Below are positions 25,156 through 33,416 of a stretch of DNA of 64,000 nucleotides, one piece after another. Below the pieces are notes generated by a model, which saw only the letters and a program-made list of their open reading frames with translations, did no database searches and was not told where the DNA came from. Origin of the DNA: LMUY01 sp964244585 (GTDB lineage: Bacteria > Pseudomonadota > Alphaproteobacteria > Acetobacterales > Acetobacteraceae). The stretch's first letter is position 1; each line of letters begins with the position of its first letter. The stretch is from NCBI GenBank assembly GCA_964244585.1, contig CAXTJM010000014.1, positions 1 through 64,000 of the forward strand. The letters are read 5' to 3'. The translations under genes were made by a program, and so were the position numbers.

Positions 25156-26298
25156 CTACTGGCCCAGAACCGCCCGCCCGGCGGCCATGTGGGCGCTGTC
25201 CGGCTGCGGCGTGTGCACACGGGCGCACAGCACGTCTCGCAAATGCCGCTCCAGCGGGTTGGACCGCGACAGGCCGGGATTGCCGGCCAGCTCCATGGCC
25301 GCCTGCACGGCGGCGATGGCGTTCCCGGCCACCACCGTCTTCAGCAGGCCGCTCTCCACCATGCTGGGCGGCGTTCCCGCATCCGTCCCGGCGGCGGCCC
25401 CGGCGATCAGGCAGCGGTTGGCGAGCAGCAGGGCCTCGATGTGGCCAACGGCCTCCTGCATGCGCGGCAAGGTGGCAAGCGGGGCGCCCAGATTGGCCGG
25501 CACGCGACTCCGCAGGAACTGGACCAGCCAATCCCGGGCGGCCTCCGCCACGCCGGTATAGACCGCCCCCACCATCAGGCTGATCCAGGCGGCGCCCACC
25601 GGGTCCCGGCGGCTCCAGCCGGACGGCGCACGCAGGTCGACGGCGTGGTCGGCGGGGATGCGGACATCCTCGAACACCACGTCATGGCTGCCGGATCCGC
25701 GCAGGCCGAGCTGGTCCCAGGTCGGCTCGATCCGGATGCCGGGCGTATGGGCCGGGACGACGAACAGGCCGGTCCGGACGTCCTCCTCATCCGTGCGGGC
25801 AAACACCAGCATCCAGCTCAATCCCGGAGCGCCGGTGCTGAAGATCTTGCGGCCGGTGACCGACCAACCCTCCCCGCTGTGGCGCGCAACGGTCTCGGGT
25901 AACCCACCACGGGCCGGCGTGCCCAACGCGGGCTCCACCCGCAACGCATTGATCAATGCGCCGTTTTGCCCGGCACTGCCGCCGATGGTGGCGCGGATCT
26001 GCTCCGGCCAATCGCATTGCGCTGCGGTGCGCAGATGGATGAGCTGCATGGCGAACACCAGCGCCGTGGACGCGCAACCTTTGCCGGCCCGGCGCACCAG
26101 GTCGGTGCAGCGTGCCAGGCCAGCCTCCTCGCCGCCGTCCACGCGCCGGGCTGTGAGGTTGAGCAAGCCTGCCGCGTGCAGCAGCCCAAGGCTTTCATGC
26201 GGGAAGCAACCTTCCCGGTCGACCCAAGCCGCCCGATCCGCCAGTGCGGTGACGAGATCGTCGCCCAAGTCACGCCGTGCCAGCACCATCCCGTCCAT
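25156..26298 (-). CDS. Acyl-CoA dehydrogenase-like flavoprotein (SfnC/DszC-type)
   Basis: A 380-residue protein of the acyl-CoA dehydrogenase fold. Landmarks are CASTALVFAMQLIHLRTAAQ, WSVTGRKIFSTGAPGLSWMLVFART, GLRGSGSHDVVFEDVRIPADH and the C-terminal helical domain ending RDVLCARVHTPQPDSAHMAAGRAVLG. The usual catalytic Glu motif (YEGT) is absent, as in the flavin monooxygenase branch (DszC, SfnC). Two adjacent ATGs exist; the second (26298) lies 7 bases after GGAG. Operon partnership with an SsuD-like monooxygenase suggests use of an organosulfur compound. Reduced flavin would come from a reductase elsewhere. Confidence 0.88.
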   Translation of the reverse strand: MDGMVLARRDLGDDLVTALADRAAWVDREGCFPHESLGLLHAAGLLNLTARRVDGGEEAGLARCTDLVRRAGKGCASTALVFAMQLIHLRTAAQCDWPEQIRATIGGSAGQNGALINALRVEPALGTPARGGLPETVARHSGEGWSVTGRKIFSTGAPGLSWMLVFARTDEEDVRTGLFVVPAHTPGIRIEPTWDQLGLRGSGSHDVVFEDVRIPADHAVDLRAPSGWSRRDPVGAAWISLMVGAVYTGVAEAARDWLVQFLRSRVPANLGAPLATLPRMQEAVGHIEALLLANRCLIAGAAAGTDAGTPPSMVESGLLKTVVAGNAIAAVQAAMELAGNPGLSRSNPLERHLRDVLCARVHTPQPDSAHMAAGRAVLGQ

Positions 26299-26630
26299 CA
26301 TCAATCTCCAGAAACCGGCGCCGGCCTGGCTGGACCAAGCAAGCCGAACGGCGAAGCCTGGTTCCGTCGATGACCCGATGCGGCCATCCCGAGCCTTGCT
26401 ACAAGTCAGGTCACCCGACGCCGAAGTCAAATTCGAAAGGAGAGCCGGTGAGCAAAAGAAATATCGTGCTCTGCGGCGGGGACACCGGCGAAACTCCATC
26501 CCCGGCCCATGGGCAATGAGAAAAGCGATCTATCCAGCCGAGGATCCGCCCGCGCTCACGCAAGCTCGCGCGGTCGTCGCCTTGGGCCAACGCTCCGGAC
26601 CACTAGGGACGACTCACCCTTCCTTCCTCG
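26299..26630. other. Intergenic region with an orphan ribosome site
   Basis: About 330 bases between the flavoprotein start (leftward) and the SDR stop. The only notable content is a good ribosome site and a 23-codon frame at 26448-26519, listed separately. Otherwise nothing was recognised; it should contain the promoter of the flavoprotein/monooxygenase operon. Confidence 0.45.
26448..26519 (+). CDS. Possible small ORF or truncated gene start (23 codons)
   Basis: GAAAGGAGAGCCG is followed by GTG and 23 codons reading VSKRNIVLCGGDTGETPSP then AHGQ and TGA. The ribosome site is better than that of many real genes in this window. No rightward gene follows before the leftward SDR ends, so an attenuator or leader role is unlikely. 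It could be a micro-protein or the surviving 5' end of a deleted gene. Coding status is uncertain. Confidence 0.25.
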   Translation: MSKRNIVLCGGDTGETPSPAHGQ

Positions 26631-27509
26631 TTACGCAGTGATGTTGGCGCTGTCGCCGGCGGTCACGGGGAAGGTGCCGCCGCTCACCATGCGTGCCTCG
26701 TTGGAGGCCAGGAACACGACCATCGGTGCGACGTCCTCCGGTGCGATCCACGGCACGCCGAGCGGCGACTTGGCGGTCAGCGCCTCGCGGGCGGCCGCCT
26801 CGTCCTTCGCCGGGTCGCCGCTGGGCTGTTTGCCGGCAGTCTGCAGCGTCTGGGCGTAGCGGTCCTCGTGCCGGGTCAGCACCGTGTCGATCAGGCCGGG
26901 GATCAGCGCGTTCACCGTGATCTTGTGCTCGCCCAACTCCATTGCCGCGGACTTCATCAGGCCGATGATGCCCCATTTGGATGCGGCGTAGGCCGAGCCG
27001 TTCTTGGTGCCGTGCTGGCCCTGGGTGGACGACGTGACGATGATCCGGCCACCGCCGCGCGCCACCAGCAGCGGTGCGAAGGCGCGGACCGCGTTCATCG
27101 TCCCGGTCAGGTTGATGTCGATCTGGTCGTGCCAGTCGGCGTCCTCCATCTCGAGGATCGGCTTGAACGCCTGGATGCCGCCATTGGCGAACAGGATATC
27201 GATGCCGCCCCACTCCGACCGGATGGAGCTTGCCGCTGTGCGCAATGCGGGCAGGTCGCGTTGATCGAGGGGCAGCGCCATCCAGCGCCGGCCCGCCTGC
27301 GCGACCAGGCGGCCTGTTTCGGCCAGGTCGTGCGTCGTGGCGGGAGCGAAATCCACATGGGCACTGGCCAAACCGGCGATATCGATGCCGGCGACATCGG
27401 CCCCGGCCCACGCCAGCGCCACGGCCGCGGCCCGACCGATGCCGCGTGCTGCGCCGGTGACGACCGCCACCTTGCCGTCGAGACGGAACGGTGTCGCTTG
27501 CGTCGTCAT
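26631..27509 (-). CDS. SDR family oxidoreductase
   Basis: A 292-residue short-chain dehydrogenase. The cofactor motif is VVTGAARGIGRAAAVAL, residues 16-32. An unusual FANGG (ILFANGGIQAF) replaces the NNAG motif, then TSSTQGQHGTKNGSAYAASKWGIIGLMKSAAMEL carries Ser-Tyr-Lys. After VNALIPGLIDTVLT there is an inserted segment (about residues 210-245) before VPWIAPEDVAPMVVFLAS and the usual C-terminal VSGGTFPVTAGDSANIT. The insert and the mutated NNAG resemble carveol-dehydrogenase or mycofactocin-type SDRs, a weak inference. Its ATG overlaps the end of a possible relic frame as ATGA. Confidence 0.92.
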   Translation of the reverse strand: MTTQATPFRLDGKVAVVTGAARGIGRAAAVALAWAGADVAGIDIAGLASAHVDFAPATTHDLAETGRLVAQAGRRWMALPLDQRDLPALRTAASSIRSEWGGIDILFANGGIQAFKPILEMEDADWHDQIDINLTGTMNAVRAFAPLLVARGGGRIIVTSSTQGQHGTKNGSAYAASKWGIIGLMKSAAMELGEHKITVNALIPGLIDTVLTRHEDRYAQTLQTAGKQPSGDPAKDEAAAREALTAKSPLGVPWIAPEDVAPMVVFLASNEARMVSGGTFPVTAGDSANITA

Positions 27510-27632
27510 GGCGTGCCCTTGCCGTAGCTCGGCCTGCGGGCGATCACGACGCGTTCCGTGTTGCGGCAGCGTCTCGAACAGCTCGCGCATGTCGGCCGGC
27601 AGCACGCTGACGGAGGCGACGACGCCGGGCTT
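27510..27632 (-). pseudogene. Possible frameshifted C-terminal gene relic
   Basis: Between the catalase-like gene stop and the SDR start, the minus strand reads GKPGVVASVSVLPADMRELFE plus TLP in the frame directly after the catalase stop. After a one-base shift it continues TERVVIARRPSYGKGTP and a stop that overlaps the SDR ATG as ATGA. Both pieces look protein-like and the ATGA junction is how real genes join here. It may be the tail of a deleted and frameshifted gene; no family was recognised. Confidence 0.3.
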
Positions 27633-27635
27633 GCC

Positions 27636-28721
27636 TCACGCATCCGTCCCGCTCGGCTCGTGGATCGGGCACCTGTTGAACTGCACGCGGTAATCGGCCG
27701 AATGCTCGTACGGCTCCTTGCGCGCCCGGTTTATGTTGCCCAGCGGACGGTGCGCTGCGAGGCCGGTCCAGGGCGAGAAGCGCATTTCCTCGTTGACCTT
27801 CTGCACCAGCCCGGCCTGCCAACTATCCTGCGGCCCGGCGTGGATGGTGGCGACGGTCTGGAACGGGCTGTCCTCCTCCTTCCACTCCACGGTCGGATCC
27901 TCGATCGGCTGCTTTTCCAGGTCGCGGCAGAGTTGGACGCGCAACTCCCAGACGCCATCGATCGCCTGCATCTCGCCCTGCACGGTTTCCCGGATCGCAT
28001 CCGGCCGGTCCGCGGCGTCGACCTCCTTCTTGGTGAGCGCTTGAAGCCCGGGCGACACGGGCACCACGGCGAACTTGGCGATGTAGTCGCCATAGCGGAA
28101 CGGCGTCACGCTGTAGTAGCTTTGGCCCAGTGGGTCGACGTTGGGCGCCCCGCCCAGGGATTGGAGCTTCGGGCTTTCGATGCCGACGGCCTGCAACGCG
28201 CTGCTCACGCCGCGCAGCACGGTCGACACCACTGTCTTGGTGCCTTCCAGCCTGTCCGCGGTGCCAGCCAGCATCTTGAGGTTGCCGAGGAACTTGTCGG
28301 CGGTCTTGGTGTGGAACACCGGAGCGTTGACCATCACGAAGTTCTGCGTCCGCCCTTCCGCCCCTGGCAGACGCTCGCCCTCCACGTCCAATACCTTCAG
28401 AGCCAGGCCGCGCGGCAGGCTGATCGCGTCTGGCAGGATGTCGCCGGCGTTGGTGGAAAGGCGCATGTAGATCGCGTGCTCGCCCGGGTTGGCGAACATG
28501 CCCTGCGCCAGCTCGGGCGGCAGGCCGGACGCCACGGTCAGCGTCCCTTTCAGGATGCCGTGGGCCTTGGCGTGCACGGACCGCACCGCGTGGCCGTAAT
28601 CCTTGGCAGTGGCGTCGAGGATCCTGTCGAACGTCGCGTTCAACTGCTGGATCGTCTCTTCCTCGTCTGCCTGCCGGGTTTCGACGCTGTCCGAGAAGCG
28701 CAGGGGTGGGGCGATAGCCAT
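27636..28721 (-). CDS. Catalase-like haem protein (y4iL-like)
   Basis: A 361-residue member of the catalase superfamily outside the classical catalases. RSVHAKAHGILKGTLTV carries the distal His (residue 50), and FVMVNAPVF resembles the distal Asn region. The usual proximal RxxSYxDT motif is not found. Instead the C-terminus has AAHRPLGNINRARKEPY, EHSADYRVQFNR, as in the y4iL-like catalase-related subgroup. No signal peptide is present. Family members may act as peroxidases or fatty-acid hydroperoxide converters; true catalase activity is doubtful. GAGGACGCAAC precedes the ATG. It stands alone, divergent from a binding-protein gene. Confidence 0.88.
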   Translation of the reverse strand: MAIAPPLRFSDSVETRQADEEETIQQLNATFDRILDATAKDYGHAVRSVHAKAHGILKGTLTVASGLPPELAQGMFANPGEHAIYMRLSTNAGDILPDAISLPRGLALKVLDVEGERLPGAEGRTQNFVMVNAPVFHTKTADKFLGNLKMLAGTADRLEGTKTVVSTVLRGVSSALQAVGIESPKLQSLGGAPNVDPLGQSYYSVTPFRYGDYIAKFAVVPVSPGLQALTKKEVDAADRPDAIRETVQGEMQAIDGVWELRVQLCRDLEKQPIEDPTVEWKEEDSPFQTVATIHAGPQDSWQAGLVQKVNEEMRFSPWTGLAAHRPLGNINRARKEPYEHSADYRVQFNRCPIHEPSGTDA

Positions 28722-29018
28722 GTTGCGTCCTCGTCTCGAATGAAAGTCCGGTGATCCGTATGCGCGTCCCTTGGCGCCAGCGTACTTCGCTGTCCCATAC
28801 CGGGCGCACTGCTGGTACAGATGTGGACCCCATGGCCGGCGCCTTCAAGCGCAGGGTCGCGAGGTCCTCGGCCCGCTTGGCCTGGCCACGGGCCCCCTGC
28901 CGAAGCGACGGCCGAAATGGGCCGGGACATTCCTGGACCCGCGCCGGTCTTCGACGGCACATGACAGCTTGGACAATCCACGCCATGGTCGCCCCTGCAT
29001 CCGGAGGACCATGCCATC
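28722..29018. other. Divergent intergenic region, catalase-like / binding protein
   Basis: About 297 bases with no gene recognised. It must contain both promoters. CCGGAGGACC lies 9-11 bases before the GTG at 29019. No clear operator or hairpin was seen by eye. Confidence 0.45.
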
Positions 29019-29855
29019 GTGACCCGTCTCGCCGCCGCGCTTGCCCTATGTGCCCTGGCCCTCGCCCCGGCCGCGCGGGCCAAGGACTGGACCCACGTCA
29101 CGATCGCGACCGAGGGAGCATTCCCGCCCTACAACATGCATGCACCGGACGGCACGCTGATCGGGTTCGAGATCGACTATGCCCACGCGCTCTGCGATCG
29201 GATGAAGGTGAAGTGCGACATCATCGCGCAGGATTGGGACGGCATCATCCCCGGCCTGCAGGCTGGCAAATACGACGCGATCATGGCCGCGATGAGCATC
29301 ACGCCGAAGCGCATGGAGGTGCTGGCCTTCGCCGGACCCTATGTCGGCAGCCCGACCACCTTCGCCATCAGCAAGGATGCCGGCGGCACGCTGCCGATGA
29401 CTGGGGAGACGGTGCGGCTGGACGACCCGGCGGCCGCGATGAAGACGCTGGAGCCGCTGCGCCAGGCGCTGAAGGGCAAGATCCTCGGCGTGCAAATCAG
29501 CACCATCCAGTCCGACCTGGCCAACACCTACCTAAAGGACGTGGTCGCCGAAATCCGCACGTACAAGACCACCCAGGAGGAAGACCTGGACATGCAGGCC
29601 GGCCGCATCGACGCCATTTGCGGGAGCGAGGCGACCCTGGCCGCAAGCCTGGAAAAGCCCGGCGGCGACGTCGCGGTGCTGGCCGGGCCGCTGCTGCGGG
29701 GCGGCATCACCGGCATCGGCTCGGGCGTGGGGCTGCGCAAGACCGATCCGGAGCTGAAGGCGATGTTCGACGGCGCCATCCAGTCCGTGAAGGCCGACGG
29801 CACCACGAAGGCGCTGTCGATGAAATGGTTCAAGGTCGACCTGACCTCCCCGTAG
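29019..29855 (+). CDS. Amino acid ABC transporter substrate-binding protein (ArgT/HisJ-like)
   Basis: A 278-residue periplasmic binding protein of the lysine/arginine/ornithine type. The signal peptide (TRLAAALALCALALAPAARA) is cleaved before KDWTHV. VTIATEGAFPPYNM, LIGFEIDYAHALCDRMKVKCDIIAQDWDGIIPGLQAGKYDAIMAAMSITPKRMEVLAFAGPY and the second-lobe ILGVQISTIQSDLANTYL match the family closely; the two Cys in ALCDRMKVKC are typical of ArgT-like proteins. The GTG start is spaced from GGAGG. No permease or ATPase is adjacent; it could serve the transporter at 2.9-5.4 kb, but this is a guess. Confidence 0.92.
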   Translation: MTRLAAALALCALALAPAARAKDWTHVTIATEGAFPPYNMHAPDGTLIGFEIDYAHALCDRMKVKCDIIAQDWDGIIPGLQAGKYDAIMAAMSITPKRMEVLAFAGPYVGSPTTFAISKDAGGTLPMTGETVRLDDPAAAMKTLEPLRQALKGKILGVQISTIQSDLANTYLKDVVAEIRTYKTTQEEDLDMQAGRIDAICGSEATLAASLEKPGGDVAVLAGPLLRGGITGIGSGVGLRKTDPELKAMFDGAIQSVKADGTTKALSMKWFKVDLTSP

Positions 29856-29899
29856 CGCGCGATGGAGTGCGGGCAGGAGTCCCGCTATGACCTGGGCCC

Positions 29900-31231
29900 A
29901 TGAAACTCCGCTTCGCCCCCTCCCCGACGGGATTGCTGCATGTCGGCAATGTCCGCGCGGCACTCGCCAACTACCTGATGGCGCGGCGCCACGGCGCGTC
30001 GTTCCTGTTGCGCCTGGACGACACCGATGCCGGGCGCAACCGGCCGGAATTCGCCGTCGCCATCGAACAGGACCTGCGATGGCTGGGGCTGGACTGGGAC
30101 GGGATGTTCCGCCAGTCCGACCGTCTGGACGACTATCAGGCGGCGGCGCGGCGCCTGGAGGCGGCCGGGCGGCTCTATCCCTGCTTCGAGAGCGAGGTGG
30201 AGTTGCAGGCCAAGCGGGACCAGCGCCTGCGCCGCCACCTGCCCCCCGTCTACGACCGCGCCATGCTCAAGCTCACCGCGGAGCAGCGGGCGGCGGCGGA
30301 GGCAGGCGGCAAGGTGCCGTACTGGCGCTTCCGCCTGTCCGACGGCGCCGCGGCCTGGCGCGACATGGTGCTCGGCGAGAAGCAGGTGCGGCTTGCCACC
30401 CTGTCCGACCCGGTGCTGGTGCGGGCCGACGGCACGCCGCTCTACACCTTCACCTCCGTGGTGGATGACCTCGCCACCGGCGTCACCCACATCGTCCGCG
30501 GCGAGGACCACGTCACCAATACCGCGGTGCAGCTCGACATCTGGGCCGCGCTCGGCGGCGACCCGGCGGCCATCGCCTTCGCGCATTTGCCGCTGCTGGT
30601 GGGCGACGACGGCGGCAAGCTGTCCAAGCGCACCGGCTCGCTGTCGCTGCGCGGCCTGCGGCAGGACGGGATCGAGCCGTCGGCGGTCACCGCCTACCTG
30701 GCGCGGCTCGGCACGTCGGACGACCCGGTGCCCTGCGAGCTGGCGCAGCTCGCCGCCGGGTTCGACCTCGGCCGGTACTCCCGGTCCTCGCCCCGGTTCG
30801 ACATCCGCCAGCTCCTGGCGCTGAACCGCCGGGTGCTGCATGGCCTGCCGTTCGAGGCCGTGCAGGACCGGCTGCCGCCCGGCGCCACCCCGGCCTTCTG
30901 GGAGGCGGTGCGCGGCAACCTGGACATGCTGGTGGAGGCGCGCGGCTGGTGGGACGTGATCGCCGGCCACATCGTGCCGCCGGTGGTGGAAGGCGAAGGC
31001 GCGTTCCTGCGCGAGGCCCTGGCCGCCCTGCCCCCCGAGCCATGGACCCAGGAGGTATGGATCGCCTGGACGGACGCGCTGAAGGCGTCCACCGGACGCA
31101 AGGGCCGCAGCCTGTTCCACCCGCTGCGCCTGGCGCTGACGGGGGAGGAGCGGGGTCCGGAGATGCGCGGGCTGCTGCCCTTGATGGGCCGGCCCCGGGC
31201 CGCCGGGCGGTTGCAGGTCGCCCAGGCCTAG
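29900..31231 (+). CDS. gltX: Glutamate--tRNA ligase
   Basis: Class I aminoacyl-tRNA synthetase (443 aa) charging tRNA-Glu, or also tRNA-Gln in organisms with the amidotransferase route. The HIGH motif is HVGN at residues 14-17 and the KMSKS motif is KLSKR at 240-244. Other marks: FLLRLDDTDAGRN, YTFTSVVDDLATGVTHIVRGEDHVTNTAVQ. The C-terminal domain is short, ending RGLLPLMGRPRAAGRL. Alphaproteobacteria often carry two GluRS genes; this one resembles the shorter type, so a second copy may lie elsewhere. It abuts the DUF2721 gene directly. Confidence 0.97.
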   Translation: MKLRFAPSPTGLLHVGNVRAALANYLMARRHGASFLLRLDDTDAGRNRPEFAVAIEQDLRWLGLDWDGMFRQSDRLDDYQAAARRLEAAGRLYPCFESEVELQAKRDQRLRRHLPPVYDRAMLKLTAEQRAAAEAGGKVPYWRFRLSDGAAAWRDMVLGEKQVRLATLSDPVLVRADGTPLYTFTSVVDDLATGVTHIVRGEDHVTNTAVQLDIWAALGGDPAAIAFAHLPLLVGDDGGKLSKRTGSLSLRGLRQDGIEPSAVTAYLARLGTSDDPVPCELAQLAAGFDLGRYSRSSPRFDIRQLLALNRRVLHGLPFEAVQDRLPPGATPAFWEAVRGNLDMLVEARGWWDVIAGHIVPPVVEGEGAFLREALAALPPEPWTQEVWIAWTDALKASTGRKGRSLFHPLRLALTGEERGPEMRGLLPLMGRPRAAGRLQVAQA

Positions 31232-31705
31232 ATGGGCACCATCGCCACGGCAGCCGCGTCCGGCGATGTCAGCCACATCATCCAGACGGCGCTCGCGCCG
31301 ATCTTCCTGCTGACGGGCATCGGCAGCCTGCTGAACGTGTTCAACCAGCGGCTGGTCCGCGTCTCCGACCACGTCGAGCATATCACCGAGCTGCTGAACA
31401 AGGCCGGGGACGACGCGGCGGCGCAGGGCCTGTATCGCCACCTGATGCGGTTGAGCCGTCGGCGCCTTGCCTTGGACGCATCCGTGATCTTCGCGGGACT
31501 GGGCGGCGCCTTTACCTGCGCCGCCGCCTTCACGCTGTTCCTGGTCACGCTCCGCAACGCGGCGGACAGCCGGCTGCTGGTCTGGGTCTTCGGCCTGGCG
31601 CTTGGCTGCACCGTCGCGGCGCTGATCGCGTTCATCGTCGATACCGTGCTCGCCTGGCACGGCATCCGGCGCGACGGCCCGATGCCCCGCGCCAAGCCGG
31701 CCTAG
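31232..31705 (+). CDS. DUF2721 family membrane protein
   Basis: A 157-residue protein starting on the base after the gltX stop codon. It has an N-terminal hydrophobic helix (AISPIFLL-like: LAPIFLLTGIGSLLNVFNQRL), a charged loop (VRVSDHVEHITELLNK) and two more membrane segments (SVIFAGLGGAFTCAAAFTLFLV; LLVWVFGLALGCTVAALIAFI). This is the DUF2721 pattern; function is unknown. Location between two tRNA-synthetase genes is probably co-transcription only. Confidence 0.88.
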   Translation: MGTIATAAASGDVSHIIQTALAPIFLLTGIGSLLNVFNQRLVRVSDHVEHITELLNKAGDDAAAQGLYRHLMRLSRRRLALDASVIFAGLGGAFTCAAAFTLFLVTLRNAADSRLLVWVFGLALGCTVAALIAFIVDTVLAWHGIRRDGPMPRAKPA

Positions 31706-31743
31706 TTGTCAGCGGTCACGCGCTGCACCAGAACAGGTCCGCC

Positions 31744-33084
31744 ATGCCAGTCCTGACGCTGCACAACAGCCTGTCCCGCGGGCGCGAGCCGCTCGTTCCG
31801 CTCGATCCGTCGCACATCCGGCTCTATGCCTGTGGGCCGACGGTGTACGACCGCGCCCATATCGGCAATGCGCGGCCCGAGGTGGTGAACGACGTGCTGG
31901 TCCGGCTGCTGCGGCACCTGTATCCGCGCGTCACCTACGTGCGCAACATCACCGACGTGGACGACAAGATCAACGCGCGCGCCACCGCCAGCGGGCAGAC
32001 CATCGCCGAGGTGACCGAGCGCACCCTGGCGGATTTCCATGCCGACCTGGCCGAACTGGGCGTGGTCCCGCCGGACGTGGAGCCGCGCGCCACCGCCCAC
32101 ATCGCCGAGATGGTCGTGCTGGTCGAACGGCTGATCGCGTCCGGCCACGCCTACCCGGCGGAGGGGCACGTGCTGTTCGCGGTGTCGAGCTATGCCGAGT
32201 ACGGCCGCCTGTCCGGCCGCAGTCCCGACGAGTTGCTGGCCGGCGCCCGGATCGACGTGGCGCCGTTCAAGCGCGACCCGGGCGATTTCGTGCTGTGGAA
32301 GCCGTCGGGGCCGGAGCTGCCGGGATGGGACAGTCCCTGGGGCCGCGGCCGGCCGGGCTGGCACATCGAATGCAGCGCCATGGCCTGGCGCTACCTGGGG
32401 GCGAGCTTCGACATCCATGCCGGCGGCGCGGACCTGCTGTTTCCGCACCATGAGAACGAACGGGCGCAATCCTGCTGCGCCTTTCCGGGCAGCAGCTTCG
32501 CCAGGATCTGGATCCATAACGGCATGCTGCGGGTCGAAGGGCAGAAGATGTCCAAATCGCTCGGCAACTTCACTACCATCCGCGACGTGCTGGACCGGGT
32601 TCCCGGCGAGGTGGCGCGGTTGCTGCTGCTGCGCACGCAGTACCGCGCGCCGCTGGACTTCACGGCGCAGGCGCTGGAGGAAAGCCGGCGGGAGCTGGAC
32701 CGGTTCTACCGCGCGCTGGGCGATGGCGGCGCTGCGGCTGCGGGACCGCCGGATGCGGTGGTGGATGCGCTCTGCGACGATTTGAACACCCCGCTGGCGA
32801 TCTCCCACCTGCACCGTTTCGCCGACGATGCGCTTGCCGGCGACCGCGGCGCGGCAGCTCGCCTGCGCGCCGGGGGGACGATGCTGGGCCTGCTCGGCCG
32901 CGACCCGGCCGCCTGGTTCCGCCAGGGGGTGGATGCGGTGGCGGTGGAGGCCGCCATCGCCGAGCGGCTGGCCGCCCGCAAGGCGCGTGACTTCGCCCGC
33001 GCCGACGCCATCCGTGCCAGCCTGGCCGCCCAGGGCGTGGTGCTGGAGGATGGGCCCGGCGGCACGACCTGGCGCACGACCTGA
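31744..33084 (+). CDS. cysS: Cysteine--tRNA ligase
   Basis: Class I synthetase (446 aa) charging tRNA-Cys. YACGPTVYDRAHIGN has zinc-binding Cys30 and HIGN at 39-42; GRPGWHIECSAMA holds the next zinc Cys, and FPHHENERAQS supplies further ligands. KMSKS is at 268-272 (EGQKMSKSLGNF). The helical C-terminal domain ends ARKARDFARADAIRASLAAQGV. The frame opens far upstream inside gltX, but the ATG at 31744 gives the canonical start. It is downstream of DUF2721 by about 38 bases and upstream of DUF305. Confidence 0.97.
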   Translation: MPVLTLHNSLSRGREPLVPLDPSHIRLYACGPTVYDRAHIGNARPEVVNDVLVRLLRHLYPRVTYVRNITDVDDKINARATASGQTIAEVTERTLADFHADLAELGVVPPDVEPRATAHIAEMVVLVERLIASGHAYPAEGHVLFAVSSYAEYGRLSGRSPDELLAGARIDVAPFKRDPGDFVLWKPSGPELPGWDSPWGRGRPGWHIECSAMAWRYLGASFDIHAGGADLLFPHHENERAQSCCAFPGSSFARIWIHNGMLRVEGQKMSKSLGNFTTIRDVLDRVPGEVARLLLLRTQYRAPLDFTAQALEESRRELDRFYRALGDGGAAAAGPPDAVVDALCDDLNTPLAISHLHRFADDALAGDRGAAARLRAGGTMLGLLGRDPAAWFRQGVDAVAVEAAIAERLAARKARDFARADAIRASLAAQGVVLEDGPGGTTWRTT

Positions 33085-33095
33085 GGGGACAGAGG

Positions 33096-33416
33096 ATGAT
33101 CCGCACCAGCCTTGCCGTCTTGCTGCTATGCGGCACTGCCCATGCCCAGCCCGCCGACACGCCCGCCACCGCAGGCTACAAGCAGGCCATGGCGGCGATG
33201 ATGAAGGGCATGGACCACCCCTACTCCGGCAATGCGGACCGTGATTTCGTCACCGGCATGCTGCCCCACCACCAGGGCGCCGTGGGCATGGCACGGGTGG
33301 AACTGCAGTACGGGCACGATCCGGCGCTGCTCCGTCTGGCGCGGGAGATCATCGCGTCCCAGACCCGGGAGGAGATGTTCATGCGGGGCTGGCTGGCGCG
33401 TCACCCCGCACCGTGA
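33096..33416 (+). CDS. DUF305 family protein
   Basis: A 106-residue secreted protein. A signal peptide (MIRTSLAVLLLCGTAHA) is followed by the short DUF305 domain with the hallmark FVTGMLPHHQGAVGMARVEL, whose paired histidines suggest metal (often copper) binding, and ARLARE-type helices (LLRLAREIIASQTREE). Its stop overlaps the GTG of the RNA methyltransferase as GTGA. GAGGGGACAGAGG precedes the ATG. Family members are linked with copper handling or are of unknown role. Confidence 0.92.
   Translation: MIRTSLAVLLLCGTAHAQPADTPATAGYKQAMAAMMKGMDHPYSGNADRDFVTGMLPHHQGAVGMARVELQYGHDPALLRLAREIIASQTREEMFMRGWLARHPAP

Noticed and set aside
29885..31660. A 591-codon minus-strand frame opposite gltX and DUF2721
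   Set aside because: It is the complement of two well-supported genes and has the Gln/Arg/His-rich composition typical of antisense shadows in high-GC DNA.
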